Source: Bacillota bacterium
GTDB lineage: Bacteria > Bacillota > Negativicutes > DSM-13327
Assembly (NCBI GenBank): GCA_017889585.1
Contig: JAGFZX010000017.1
Coordinates: 19,240 to 83,239 of the forward strand
Direction: 5' to 3'
Length of the DNA stretch: 64,000 nt
The notes under the pieces were generated by a model that was not told the origin of the DNA, did not search any database, and saw nothing but the letters and a program-made list of their open reading frames with translations. Made by a program: the position numbers and the translations under genes. The stretch's first letter is position 1. Each line of letters opens with the position of its first letter. This document shows positions 1 through 8,871 of the stretch, piece by piece.

Positions 1-184
1 GTTTGACGGCAACCCAGAATGCTACAAATATCAAGATGCTGCCAAATAACATTGGCATCCACATGTCTTCTTTGGCAATGCGGGCAAGGTCACTAGGCAA
101 TGTGAGTAAGCTAGACCCAAACATGCTATTAACCGCAATTACAAAAAATTGCATTGGTGAAATAGTGGTATTGTGGTTCGTCAT
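1..184 (-). CDS. gerAB: GerAB-type spore germination permease, N-terminal part (gene runs off the window)
   Basis: Reading leftwards from an ATG at 184 gives 61 codons with no stop up to the window edge. The peptide starts MTNHNTTISPMQFF and continues into hydrophobic segments, as in the GerAB/APC-type germinant-receptor permeases of the spore inner membrane. It begins 14 bases after the stop of the GerAA gene, the usual gerA operon order A-B-C. The rest of the gene, and any gerAC, lie outside the window. The call rests on the short N-terminus plus context. Confidence 0.8.
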   Translation of the reverse strand, partial: MTNHNTTISPMQFFVIAVNSMFGSSLLTLPSDLARIAKEDMWMPMLFGSILIFVAFWVAVK

Positions 185-198
185 AAGATCCCATCCCA

Positions 199-1845
199 TC
201 ATTCCTTGTCATTGTTTTGCCGTAGACTGTCTTCCGTTTCCAAATAGGCAGGACGCTTGTCCATTGTATTAGGCGGTAAGATTATTGCAGTAGCCTTTAC
301 ATCACGGAGAGCGGCAAAGTTTCGTGGTGCCAGTGTTGCTAGATAAGGCTCGCCGAAACTTTCCAAAGTAGCAAGGTGAACAGCAATTGCTAGTAGTCCC
401 ATTGTCACCCCAAACATGCCAAAACTAGCTCCCAGTATCATTAACATAAATCGTAGTAAGCGCAGGGGCAAGCCCATGTTGTGATGGACGATGGTGAAAG
501 AAGCGATGGCGGTAAAAGAAGTAACAATAACGATGGGGGGGCTGACCAGGCCTGCTCGAACGGCTGCATCACCAATTACCAGACCGCCTACGATGCTGAC
601 TGCAGAACCAACGTTTTTCGGCAGCCTAATTCCTGCTTCCTGCATGATTTCTAATATAATAACCATAATTAATGTTTCGATAAAAGTGGGAAATGGTAAT
701 CCTTCTCGCGTTGCACCAATGAGCAGAGCTAATGGCGTAGGAAGAAAGGCAGGATGAAAGGAAATAATTGCAACATACAGTGCTGGAAAGGATAATCCTA
801 AGAAGGCATTGATGTATCTGGAAATTCGTGTTAGGGTACCAATCAGCCAATTCTCAGAGTAGTCGTCATTGGCTTGAAAAAAATCAGAAAACATGGCAGG
901 AATAATTAGACAATAGGGTGTGCCGTCGACAATAATGCCAACCTTTCCCATTAATAAGGCAACCGTAAATTTATCAGGTCGCTCTGTAGTGAGTATGGTA
1001 GGAAAGGGGGAAAAAGGATGATCGGTTAGCAATCCTTTCATGCCGGAAACATTAGGATCATCAATGTTTAGATCCTTAAGCCGTTGTTCCACTTCTTGAA
1101 CTAATTTCATATTTACAATACCACGAAAATATATGATTCCTACATCGGTTTCACTTCGCTGGCCAATGGTGACTCGTTTCACAACAAGATTAGGATTTTT
1201 AATCCGCCTTCGAACCAGAGTAATGTTTACTCGTAATTCTTCCGTAAACCCATCCCGTGGACCAGTGATATCACTTTCTACCTGTGGATCGGAAACAGCA
1301 CGGGAGTCTACTTTGCGTGTGGCGATAATAAGTACAGTGCTCAGACCATCGACAAACAAGGCTGTATCACCAGATAATACCCGCTTGGTCGCCGCGTCCA
1401 TTTCATAGGCTGCAGTTACAGAAGCAGCAGTCAGCAGAGTGTTTTTCAAATATTCATAGGTGGGCTGGGGTATTGGATTCGATAAAACAGTAGTCGGCGG
1501 CATGGACAATTTTTGCATAATATGCCCGTTAATAATAGCTTGATCGGTCATGCTTTCCACAAAAACGATAACGGCCTTCCGCTTTAGGGGCATAATGAAT
1601 AATTCTCGAATATGAATATCATTACTATCGGCAAAGATTTCTTCTACATGGGCAACGTTGGTATCCAAACTATCAGTAAGCTGATAGATTCCAGGATCCA
1701 TAGACCGTTCCTTAAGGGAGCGGGTGATGGCTTCCATATCACTTTCCACTTGGCGAGCATGAGCGATAGAAGATTTAAGCTCGCGCAATTTGGCAATAGT
1801 GTTGTCGTCAGGGCAATTTAAATTAGAGCTATTGTTTTTTTTCAT
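199..1845 (-). CDS. gerAA: Spore germination protein GerAA/GerKA family
   Basis: This is the A subunit of a nutrient germinant receptor in the spore inner membrane, 548 aa. A soluble N-terminal part of roughly 240 residues is followed by a membrane C-terminal half with the family block REGLPFPTF...EAGIRLPKNVG...VSIVGGLVIGDAAV. An ATG 27 bases further upstream (1872) is possible, but the ATG at 1845 has GGGAG seven bases before it. GerAB follows 14 bases downstream. GerA operons are normally transcribed late in the forespore by sigma G. I could not identify a convincing sigma G promoter here. The gene shows that the organism forms endospores. Confidence 0.93.
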   Translation of the reverse strand: MKKNNSSNLNCPDDNTIAKLRELKSSIAHARQVESDMEAITRSLKERSMDPGIYQLTDSLDTNVAHVEEIFADSNDIHIRELFIMPLKRKAVIVFVESMTDQAIINGHIMQKLSMPPTTVLSNPIPQPTYEYLKNTLLTAASVTAAYEMDAATKRVLSGDTALFVDGLSTVLIIATRKVDSRAVSDPQVESDITGPRDGFTEELRVNITLVRRRIKNPNLVVKRVTIGQRSETDVGIIYFRGIVNMKLVQEVEQRLKDLNIDDPNVSGMKGLLTDHPFSPFPTILTTERPDKFTVALLMGKVGIIVDGTPYCLIIPAMFSDFFQANDDYSENWLIGTLTRISRYINAFLGLSFPALYVAIISFHPAFLPTPLALLIGATREGLPFPTFIETLIMVIILEIMQEAGIRLPKNVGSAVSIVGGLVIGDAAVRAGLVSPPIVIVTSFTAIASFTIVHHNMGLPLRLLRFMLMILGASFGMFGVTMGLLAIAVHLATLESFGEPYLATLAPRNFAALRDVKATAIILPPNTMDKRPAYLETEDSLRQNNDKE

Positions 1846-1939
1846 CACGAGTCTCCCAAATGTTGTTCTCATTATGGGGTTTCATCAATGACTTTAGTGG
1901 CAATGATTAGACTGGATATAGGGGAGTGTTCTTATAGTA

Positions 1940-1968
1940 TTGACCAATATAGTAAAAGCATACATAAT
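1940..1968 (+). promoter_or_regulatory. Candidate sigma-A-type promoter of the small membrane-protein cluster
   Basis: TTGACC at 1940-1945 and CATAAT at 1963-1968 are separated by 17 bases and lie about 60 bases before the first gene of the rightward cluster (2030). The match to the housekeeping consensus is good. The region also faces gerAA, so a forespore promoter could overlap. Confidence 0.45.
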
Positions 1969-2029
1969 CATAATCCCACCTACATTGGATATCCTATTAT
2001 AATGCAAAGATCGAGGAGGGATAATACAA

Positions 2030-2472
2030 ATGGATGGTCTTATTCAGAACTTAGATTTACAGCAACAAGGTATTTGGTTTCCGTTAGTTGTTGGTATTAT
2101 ATTATTGCTTTTTATCTTACTGATGCCCAAACGACAAATTAATTGGCCGGGTATTTATCTCACTGTCGGCGTGATCGGGTATGTAGCATTAATACTAGAT
2201 ATAAATATTGTAGCGTCATATTTCGATTCTTGTTTGAATGGAAGCTTACCCAACTTGGTTATATGAAACTAAGTTGGGTAAGCTTGTGCTCTCTACCTAT
2301 ATATGTTCTTGTTTATGTTTGGTGGTTGCCCTGGCATTTGGAGTTAATGAAAAAAACATACAACAGGACAATAGAACAAAAGGAACAGAATAAACAGTTT
2401 GATTTTTCTAGCTTACAGAATGCTCAACCTGCAATGAAACCATTAGATAATGAAAATAATAAGGATGAATGA
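2030..2472 (+). pseudogene. Frameshifted small membrane protein (CBO0543-like), first of four tandem members
   Basis: A frame opening at ATG 2030 after GAGGAGG encodes about 66 sensible residues with two hydrophobic segments (MDGLIQNLDL...). It then stops at 2266. The adjacent frame carries on with a hydrophobic stretch containing YVWWLPWHLE and a polar tail ending at 2472. That tail (NAQPAMKPLDNENNKDE) resembles the end of the next gene (NLQPAAAKPLDQDEQDKNQ), so the two frames look like halves of one broken paralogue. A 15-bp inverted repeat lies at the junction. The lesion could be real or an assembly error. Function unknown. Membrane proteins of this type are found in spore-formers. Confidence 0.6.
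2242..2285. repeat. Perfect 15-bp inverted repeat at the frameshift
   Basis: AAGCTTACCCAACTT (2242-2256) and its exact complement (2271-2285) flank a 14-base loop. The hairpin sits where the reading frame of the surrounding gene changes. No T-tract follows, so it is not a normal terminator. Confidence 0.8.
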
Positions 2473-2534
2473 AGTGACTGAGTTAATAAGATAGGAATAT
2501 TTTTTTCCATATCGATTATGTAGGAGGAATTATT

Positions 2535-3062
2535 GTGAGTAATCAAGTTTTATTATGGGGCACGTTAATTGTACCTTGGTTGACGTTATTCTTTATGCCC
2601 AAAGAAGATGTGAAACGGTACATGGCTGCCGGTTTATTATCTGCGATTTTTTGTATAATCGTTACTGAGGCAGGCATCAGATATGGGTGGTGGGCTATTC
2701 TAGAAACGACTTACCCATTTGCTGTAATACCCACTTACACTTATGGATTTTTCCCCATAGCGCCAATGTGGCTTTTTAAATATACTTATGGAAGTTTTGG
2801 TGTATATTTAGCAATAGACACCGTTCTTAACATTATATTCGCCTTTGCTATTTTGCCTTGGTTTGGAAGCCGGGGAATTCTCGACTTTCATGGTGGACTC
2901 GCAGTATTTATTTTCGAGTCCCTTATTGCCATAATACTATATAGTTTCCAAATATGGCAGGAAGGGATTTTCGCCCCCTCGGAAAGAACTTACTTTTCGT
3001 CAAATTTGCAGCCAGCAGCAGCAAAACCTCTTGACCAAGATGAGCAAGATAAGAATCAATAA
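2535..3062 (+). CDS. Integral membrane protein, CBO0543-like, unknown function
   Basis: The product is 175 aa, starting at GTG 2535 behind TAGGAGG. It has about five hydrophobic segments, a PKEDVKRYMAAGL loop, an aromatic-rich core (RYGWWAILETTYPF), and a polar C-terminal tail like that of the preceding broken gene. It belongs to a run of four related genes on one strand that diverges from the gerA operon. I infer a role in the spore or envelope membrane from position only. No catalytic motif is visible. Confidence 0.7.
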   Translation: MSNQVLLWGTLIVPWLTLFFMPKEDVKRYMAAGLLSAIFCIIVTEAGIRYGWWAILETTYPFAVIPTYTYGFFPIAPMWLFKYTYGSFGVYLAIDTVLNIIFAFAILPWFGSRGILDFHGGLAVFIFESLIAIILYSFQIWQEGIFAPSERTYFSSNLQPAAAKPLDQDEQDKNQ

Positions 3063-3087
3063 TCATTGGAAGGGGGGATCATTCGCC

Positions 3088-3639
3088 ATGTATTCTTATC
3101 CAACAAATGCAGAACTTGCAGAAATGGTAAGATTATTAAGTAAGGCTCGAATGGAGCATTGGATAGGAGAAGACTTCGGAACTTGGCGTTGGTGGATTTT
3201 GCTCTTATTGCTTATTATTCCTTGGTTTATTTGGTATAAATATGCGGACAAGAAACAATTTCACGAGCTGACTCTATTCGGACTGTTTATAATGATTTCT
3301 TCGATTACTCTGGATGAGCTTGGCTTCGAACTATCTTTGTGGAATTATCCGGTAGATGTTATTCCATTGTTTCCGCGACTGACTTCAGTTGATTATACAG
3401 CAGTTCCTGTTATCCACATGCTAGTTTACCAGTATTTCTCGACTTGGAAGAGCTTTTTCTGGGCAATGGTTGTAAAGGCTACAGTCTTCTCCTTTATTCT
3501 TGAACCTTTGATAGTGCAACTTGGCTTTTATAAAATGATTAAATGGAATCACTTATACTCGTTCCCGATCTATATTGTTGTGGGATTATGTGTAAGGTGG
3601 ATAGTTAAAAAGATATTTGCAATAGCAAAGAGAGGCTGA
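3088..3639 (+). CDS. Integral membrane protein, CBO0543-like
   Basis: The product is 183 aa. ATG 3088 is chosen because AGGGGGG lies about ten bases upstream. The frame is open further upstream, but that would overlap the previous gene by 30 bases. Hydrophobic segments start at about residues 38, 65, 105, 125 and 155. The loops carry WYKYADKKQFHEL and DELGFELSLWNYPVDVIP. The latter resembles the YYPLWKYDGDVSPIP stretch of the next gene, which supports common ancestry. Function unknown. It is probably co-transcribed with its neighbours. Confidence 0.7.
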   Translation: MYSYPTNAELAEMVRLLSKARMEHWIGEDFGTWRWWILLLLLIIPWFIWYKYADKKQFHELTLFGLFIMISSITLDELGFELSLWNYPVDVIPLFPRLTSVDYTAVPVIHMLVYQYFSTWKSFFWAMVVKATVFSFILEPLIVQLGFYKMIKWNHLYSFPIYIVVGLCVRWIVKKIFAIAKRG

Positions 3640-3643
3640 AATC

Positions 3644-4093
3644 ATGATCTTCTGGTATATCCGCTTTGCCCTAGAATGGAGTATATGGATTATCTTCGCT
3701 GATAAAAAACGCTGGCGTGAACTATTTCCTGCTGGCTTTATGGCAGGTTTATATGGGACGACAACAGATATAATTACCTATTATTATCCTCTGTGGAAGT
3801 ACGATGGTGATGTTTCTCCTATACCACGCTTAGTGAATACATGGGGAATGTATATAGTCGTAGTCTATTTATTCCTTCAATATCTTCCGTCTAAAAGGTC
3901 ATTTGGGAGAATACTTGTTTATTGGTTCATTTGGACTAGTATAGCAGCAGCTATAGAGAAGATACATGTCATTACAGGGCATATGACTTATCACCTATGG
4001 TGGAATATGTATTGCTCATACCTTGCGGACTGGGTATTATTCTCGATATTTTATCTTTACTACAAGATATTTAAGTTTGAAAGAATGAGATAA
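3644..4093 (+). CDS. Integral membrane protein, CBO0543-like
   Basis: The product is 149 aa, with ATG 3644 four bases after the previous stop and GAGAGGCTG upstream. It is the clearest CBO0543-type member: four to five transmembrane segments, a DKKRWRELFPAGFMAG loop, then TDIITYYYPLWKYDGD and SPIPRLVNTWGMY. It is the last gene of the cluster and is followed by a strong terminator. Biochemical function is unknown. The tandem arrangement suggests an envelope or spore-membrane assembly that uses several paralogues. Confidence 0.72.
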   Translation: MIFWYIRFALEWSIWIIFADKKRWRELFPAGFMAGLYGTTTDIITYYYPLWKYDGDVSPIPRLVNTWGMYIVVVYLFLQYLPSKRSFGRILVYWFIWTSIAAAIEKIHVITGHMTYHLWWNMYCSYLADWVLFSIFYLYYKIFKFERMR

Positions 4094-4112
4094 GTTGATA
4101 AAATGGAAAAAA

Positions 4113-4145
4113 GGCTCTCTGCTTGCAATAAGCAGAGAGCCTTTT
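4113..4145. terminator. Intrinsic terminator, probably bidirectional
   Basis: A 12-bp perfect stem (GGCTCTCTGCTT and its complement) with a 5-base loop is flanked by an A-run on the left and TTTT on the right. It ends the rightward membrane-protein cluster. Confidence 0.9.
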
Positions 4146-4146
4146 A

Positions 4147-4240
4147 TACGGAATCAGAAATTATATCACTTTCTCGATTCCAAGTAAGGGCAACTAAGGC
4201 TCCAGCCTGCGCTGAGGCTTGGCGGAAGCCAAGTTTTCTT
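4147..4240. repeat. Intergenic structured repeat, family A
   Basis: The element begins TACGGAATCAGAAATTAT directly after the terminator T-tract. It holds one hairpin (GGAATC.GAAA / TTTC..GATTCC), the conserved AAGTAAGGGCAACTAAGGC stretch, and a second hairpin CTTGGC-GGAA-GCCAAG whose loop is GNRA-like. A near copy is at 12833-12910; degenerate copies are at 51211 and 55839. Confidence 0.8.
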
Positions 4241-4380
4241 TACGGAATCAGAAAGTATAAGTTTTTGGCTGTCATTGCGACGAGGTACGAGGAAGCAATC
4301 CCCTACTTGTTCAGAGATTGTTTCGCTGCACTCGTAATGACAAAAAAAGGACGCGCTAGCGTTTTTCTTATAAAAACGGA
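4241..4380. repeat. Intergenic repeat, family B (decayed palindrome)
   Basis: It starts TACGGAATCAGAAAGTATAAG, runs through TGTCATTGCGACGAGG, and ends GGACGCGCTAGCGTTTTTC. The copy at 10365-10500 shares both ends and still has an intact palindrome; here the right arm has diverged. Translations across this region are not convincing genes. Confidence 0.8.
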
Positions 4381-4381
4381 T

Positions 4382-5245
4382 TTATATCCTATAATATTCT
4401 TTCAAATAATCTGTAAAAGCATGGACTGCTGATAATTCTAGTGATGAGTTTCGGTATAGCATCCATGTTCTTCGTAGCACAGGTGTACCATCTCGCCAGT
4501 ATAAATTTCGAATGTAGAGTGAATCATGGCTTTTTAATCCGATTAATGGCAAAATTGCCCATCCAAGACCATGGAGAACCATTTGACGACAGGTATCCAT
4601 GCTATCCACTTCCATAGTAATCGTAGAAGGAAAGGAAAAATTTTCACGCCACCAATCTTCGAGCATTACCCGTAAGGAAGAGTCGGTTCCATAGTTAATT
4701 CGTGGGAGATTAGGCAAATCCTGAAGATCAATGACATTGGGGGAAGCAAGGCAGATATGTTCCTCTTGCAGTATATGTTTTTCTTCTGGCCAAAAATAAT
4801 CTCCTCGCAGAATGGCCACAGCAAATTCTTCTTTCTGGAGCATTTTATTAATTCGGGAACTTAAACCGGTTTTCAAAGATATATCTACATCAGGATAGCG
4901 GTCCAGGAAGCCTTTTAGTATTCCTGGTAGCTCATAGTGGGCAAAAATAGCTGAAGTTCCTATGCGTAATGTTCCTTGTACTTTGTTTTTCATATTCTGA
5001 ACTCGCTCTTTGGCGATTGCTAACTGTGTTAACATTTCCAATGCATATTTTAGTAAATGCTCTCCTTGGGGTGTGAAGACAATTCCTGTTGTATTGCGTA
5101 ATACGATTTTAGCGCCAAATTCTTTTTCTAAATTTTTTAAACGGTAGCTAAGAGCTGGTTGGGAAATGTACAGACGTTCAGCAGCTTTGGTAATATTTTT
5201 TTCTTCTGAAAGGGTTTTTAGAATGGTCCAATCTTTATCATCCAT
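4382..5245 (-). CDS. LysR-family transcriptional regulator
   Basis: The product is 287 aa, starting at ATG 5245 with AAGGAGAT upstream. The N-terminal winged helix-turn-helix spans about residues 1-60 (NITKAAERLYISQPALSYRL). A substrate-binding domain follows from about 90 to the end. The gene diverges from aconitase across a 151-base AT-rich spacer. LysR proteins typically control the divergent operon in response to a pathway metabolite, so it probably activates the aconitase, PrpF-like and transporter genes. The inducer, perhaps a tricarboxylate, is inferred. Confidence 0.92.
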   Translation of the reverse strand: MDDKDWTILKTLSEEKNITKAAERLYISQPALSYRLKNLEKEFGAKIVLRNTTGIVFTPQGEHLLKYALEMLTQLAIAKERVQNMKNKVQGTLRIGTSAIFAHYELPGILKGFLDRYPDVDISLKTGLSSRINKMLQKEEFAVAILRGDYFWPEEKHILQEEHICLASPNVIDLQDLPNLPRINYGTDSSLRVMLEDWWRENFSFPSTITMEVDSMDTCRQMVLHGLGWAILPLIGLKSHDSLYIRNLYWRDGTPVLRRTWMLYRNSSLELSAVHAFTDYLKEYYRI

Positions 5246-5396
5246 TATGATCTCCTTCCTATATTATTAGCAATAAAATTTTTTTATGGATTAGGATAAA
5301 ATATAGATATTATATTTATTAAACATATTATAGTACACTATTCTTACAATTTAAATAATATTTCGAATTTGATTTTTAAAAAGGAGAATGGATTAT

Positions 5397-7319
5397 ATGG
5401 GGAAAAATTTATTTGAAAAAATTATTGGAACTCATTTGCTGTCAGGTACTATGGAACCAGGTAGTGAAGTCGGCATACGCATAGATCAAACTCTTACTCA
5501 GGATGCTTTAGGTACCATGGCTTATCTACAGTTTGAGGCTATGGGGGTGCCAGTAGCAAAAACACAATCGGTGTCGTACATTGATCATAATACCCTGCAG
5601 GACGGGTTTGAAAATGCTGATGATCATCGGTATCTGCAAACGGTTGCCGATAAATACGGTATTAAATATTCCAAAGCTGGTAACGGTATTTGTCACCAAG
5701 TACATTTAGAACGTTTCAGCTGTCCGGGGGCGACATTAATTGGCTCTGATAGTCATACGCCCACTTGTGGTGCAGTAGGGATGGTGGCTATGGGTGTTGG
5801 CGGTATGGATGTTGCTGTGGCTATGGCAGGAGGACCTTTCTACCTTACTTATCCTAAAATTGTACGAGTTAATTTAAAGGGTAAGTTAAAGCCTTGGTGT
5901 GCAGCTAAAGATATTATTTTGGAATTATTAAAGACCCTTACCACCAAAGGAAATGTGGGTACCGTGATTGAGTATGGCGGCGACGGTTTAGCCACCTTGA
6001 CTGTACCGGAACGGGCTACCATTACCAACATGGGGGCTGAACTTGGAGTCACAACCTCTATCTTCCCTAGCGATGAAATGACAGAAGCTTTCTTTAGAGC
6101 TCAAGCTAGGGTCGAAGATTGGCAAGAATTAAATCCAGATGCGGATGCTAAGTACGATAGAGTGATTGATCTGGATTTAGCAGCTATTGTACCGAATGTT
6201 GCTTGTCCTCATTCCCCAGATAATATAAAGACGATTAGAGAAATAGAAGGAATGGAAGTACAACAGGTTTTAGTAGGAAGCTGTACCAATTCCTCCTACC
6301 GGGATTTAATGATAGTAGCAGCGATGCTCAAAGGCAAAAAAGTTCATCCTAAGGTCAGTATGGGGGTTGCTCCTGGCAGCAAACAAGTATTAGCTATGAT
6401 TGCTAAAAATGGTGCGCTTATGGATTTGATATCTGCTGGTGTGCGTATTTTAGAGTCCACTTGCGGTTTCTGTGTAGGCTGTGGTCAAGCACCTCAGACA
6501 AAAGGCGTTTCACTGCGCAGTAATAATCGTAATTTTGAAGGCCGTAGCGGTACTAAGGATGGTCAAGTATACTTGGTTAGTCCCGAAACATGTGTGGCAG
6601 CAGCTTTAACTGGCAAGGTTACCGACCCTCGGGATTTAGGTATGGAGTATCCTAATATTGTGTTGCCTGAAGTTTATGAGATTGATGATAGTATGGTAAT
6701 CGTTCCTTCCTGTGACCCAAGTGTTGAAGTATTCCGTGGACCAAACATTGGTGAGCCTCCGAAAAATACTCCAATGCCTGAAAATCTTAGCGCTAAAGTA
6801 GCAATAAAAGTAGGGGATAAAATTACCACTGACCATATTATGCCAGCAGGATCCTATTTAAAATATCGTTCCAATGTTCCTAAATATTCCGGATATGTAT
6901 TTTATCACATCAATCCTGAGTTTGCTCCATCATGCCACAAAAATAAGGAGCAAGGTTTCGCTTCCATCATTGTGGCTGGGTTAAGCTATGGACAGGGTTC
7001 ATCTAGAGAACATGCTGCTTTATGCCCAATGTATTTGGGTGTTCGGGTGCTGCTCGCCAAGAGCGTAGAGCGTATTCATGGTGCTAATTTAACCAATTTC
7101 GGTATTCTTCAGTTGACCTTTGCTGATGATGCTGACTATGAACGTATACAAGAAGGCGACCAACTTGCCATTGACAATATGCATCAGGCAATAAAACAGG
7201 ATACAGTAACTGTACGTAACGTAACTCAAGGATATGAGTTTGAAACAAAATGTAACTTGACATCACGCCAAAGAGAAATCGTATTGTGTGGCGGTTTATT
7301 AAACTTTACTGGTAAATAA
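5397..7319 (+). CDS. acnA: Aconitate hydratase (aconitase), 4Fe-4S
   Basis: The enzyme interconverts citrate, cis-aconitate and isocitrate in the cytoplasm. It is 640 aa, the size of the short monomeric bacterial aconitase/homoaconitase clade. The cluster ligands are visible as Cys296 (GSCTNSS) and Cys356/Cys359 (CGFCVGCG). The C-terminal swivel domain has SYGQGSSREHAA. ATG 5397 is preferred because AAGGAG lies ten bases before it; ATG 5388 would be only one base from that site. It heads a group with a PrpF-type isomerase and a DASS carboxylate transporter. This suggests use of an imported tricarboxylate as well as the TCA reaction. Homoaconitase activity cannot be excluded. Confidence 0.9.
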   Translation: MGKNLFEKIIGTHLLSGTMEPGSEVGIRIDQTLTQDALGTMAYLQFEAMGVPVAKTQSVSYIDHNTLQDGFENADDHRYLQTVADKYGIKYSKAGNGICHQVHLERFSCPGATLIGSDSHTPTCGAVGMVAMGVGGMDVAVAMAGGPFYLTYPKIVRVNLKGKLKPWCAAKDIILELLKTLTTKGNVGTVIEYGGDGLATLTVPERATITNMGAELGVTTSIFPSDEMTEAFFRAQARVEDWQELNPDADAKYDRVIDLDLAAIVPNVACPHSPDNIKTIREIEGMEVQQVLVGSCTNSSYRDLMIVAAMLKGKKVHPKVSMGVAPGSKQVLAMIAKNGALMDLISAGVRILESTCGFCVGCGQAPQTKGVSLRSNNRNFEGRSGTKDGQVYLVSPETCVAAALTGKVTDPRDLGMEYPNIVLPEVYEIDDSMVIVPSCDPSVEVFRGPNIGEPPKNTPMPENLSAKVAIKVGDKITTDHIMPAGSYLKYRSNVPKYSGYVFYHINPEFAPSCHKNKEQGFASIIVAGLSYGQGSSREHAALCPMYLGVRVLLAKSVERIHGANLTNFGILQLTFADDADYERIQEGDQLAIDNMHQAIKQDTVTVRNVTQGYEFETKCNLTSRQREIVLCGGLLNFTGK

Positions 7320-7441
7320 GAGTCGTATTAGTAACGATAAAAGATTCTTATCCAGATAGAACGATAAATTGAAAGTAGAGTAGCAATTGCTAATGTTATG
7401 GATTCGCTACTCTGCTTATAAAAGGAAAGGAGGATAACAGT

Positions 7442-8590
7442 ATGAAAGAATATGTAAAAATTCCAACGTTTTATATGCGTGGCGGTACAAGCAAAGGTGC
7501 GTACTTAATGCTTGAAGATTTACCGACAGATCTAGTACTTCGGGATAAAGTTGTTTTGAATATCTATGGTAGTCCTGATGCTAGACAAATCAATGGCATA
7601 GGTGGCGCTGATCCTCTGACTAGTAAAGTAGCGCTCATCGGACGATCCAATCGCGAAAATATAGATGTAGAATATACTTTTGGCTATGTAGGAATTAAAG
7701 ATGCAGTGGTGGATTATGAAGGCAACTGCGGTAACATGTCTGCTGGCGTCGGACCATTTGCCATCGAAAAGGGACTGGTTGCTGTAACTGAGCCCATTAC
7801 CAAGGTGCGGATTTATAATACAAACACCAAGAAAGTAATCGAAGCTGAGATTCCAGTAAAAGATGGTGAAGTGGTAACTGAAGGGGATTATGCTATTGAC
7901 GGTGTACCTGGTACAGGTGCGAAAATAGTTCTTAACTTTTTAAATTCGGGCGGATCCAAGACTGGTAAGCTATTGCCTACTGGTAATGTAGTTGACGAGA
8001 TTGTCCTTAAAGATGGTAAAAAAGTACGAGTAAGCCTAGTGGATGCAGCCAATCCGTCAGTTTTTGTCAAAGCTACAGATATTGGTCTTACTGGTATAGA
8101 ACTGCCCAAAGATACTGAAACCAATCCAGAAATATTAGAGATCATGGAAGATATCCGGACAACTGCAGCAGTTATGATGGGTTTGGCTCCTAGTAAAGAT
8201 AAAGTAGGTCCTGCTGTTCCTAAAGTAGCTTTTGTTTCGGCACCGCAAGACTGTGTAACCATCAATGGCGTTAAGGTTAAGGCAAGTGATATTGATTTGG
8301 TGGCTAGAACCAAAGCACTGGCGGTTATGCATAAGGCCTACGCTGTTACAGGTGGTATCTGTGTATCTACGGCAGCGCTGATTGAGGGAACAGTAGTCAA
8401 TGAGATCGTTGGTGAACAGGCTAAGGCTAGCGGTACCGTTCGCCTCGGTCATCCTTCAGGTATCCTGGATTTTGAGATTAATCTTGAAAAGAACGGGGAA
8501 AATTGGCATCTTGATAAGGCAGGAGTAAATCGTACGGCAAAACCAATTATGGATGGTCATGTATATGTTTCGCGCAAAGTTTTTGGCTAA
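7442..8590 (+). CDS. PrpF-family isomerase (aconitate / methylaconitate / methylitaconate type)
   Basis: The product is 382 aa, with GGAGG before ATG 7442. The PrpF fold signatures are present: RGGTSKG at residues 13-19 and GNCGNMSAGVG around Cys96. Family members move double bonds or interconvert cis/trans isomers of aconitate, 2-methylaconitate, 3-methylitaconate or oxalomesaconate. No prpC/prpB or methylcitrate genes are nearby. The neighbours are aconitase and an anion transporter, so aconitate isomerase is the best guess from context. An imperfect hairpin in the 122-base gap after aconitase (AGAGTAGC/GCTACTCT) may set relative expression. Confidence 0.85.
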   Translation: MKEYVKIPTFYMRGGTSKGAYLMLEDLPTDLVLRDKVVLNIYGSPDARQINGIGGADPLTSKVALIGRSNRENIDVEYTFGYVGIKDAVVDYEGNCGNMSAGVGPFAIEKGLVAVTEPITKVRIYNTNTKKVIEAEIPVKDGEVVTEGDYAIDGVPGTGAKIVLNFLNSGGSKTGKLLPTGNVVDEIVLKDGKKVRVSLVDAANPSVFVKATDIGLTGIELPKDTETNPEILEIMEDIRTTAAVMMGLAPSKDKVGPAVPKVAFVSAPQDCVTINGVKVKASDIDLVARTKALAVMHKAYAVTGGICVSTAALIEGTVVNEIVGEQAKASGTVRLGHPSGILDFEINLEKNGENWHLDKAGVNRTAKPIMDGHVYVSRKVFG

Positions 8591-8603
8591 GAATTAATAA
8601 GTA

Positions 8604-8636
8604 TATCAATACGGGGTAACGCATCCCATATTGATA
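8604..8636. other. Hairpin without T-tract downstream of the PrpF-like gene
   Basis: TATCAATA-c-GGG and CCC-a-TATTGATA form a stem about 14 bases after the stop. It may stabilise the mRNA end or attenuate read-through into the transporter gene. Nothing else was recognised in the remaining 235 bases before 8872. Confidence 0.5.
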
Positions 8637-8871
8637 CAAGTTTATGAGGCAGTATTTCATAAAAACACAGAAAACTATGGAATTTGGAGATGATTGGAGT
8701 ATCTGTCTTTTCCGAATATATCTGGATTATAGAGGCCATGCCTGATCTTATAAGTCTCATTGCCATCTGTTTCCAAAGTGGGATTGTAATAAATCATGCC
8801 AAGAGTAGAAGTTAAAGACAATATTTCAGGTTAGTTACACGAGTAAAGTCAAAAAATGGGAGGAAAAATAA

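Noticed and set aside
1860..1960. Sigma G promoter for gerAA
   Set aside because: CATAAT-like sequences occur but no -35 element at the right distance matched well enough to report.
4103..4432. Rightward 109-codon open frame after the membrane-protein cluster
   Set aside because: It is made of a terminator stem, repeat families A and B and the end of the LysR gene on the other strand; no ribosome site.
7888..8313. Leftward 141-codon frame opposite the PrpF-like gene
   Set aside because: Antisense shadow; the plus-strand gene is conserved through this whole segment.
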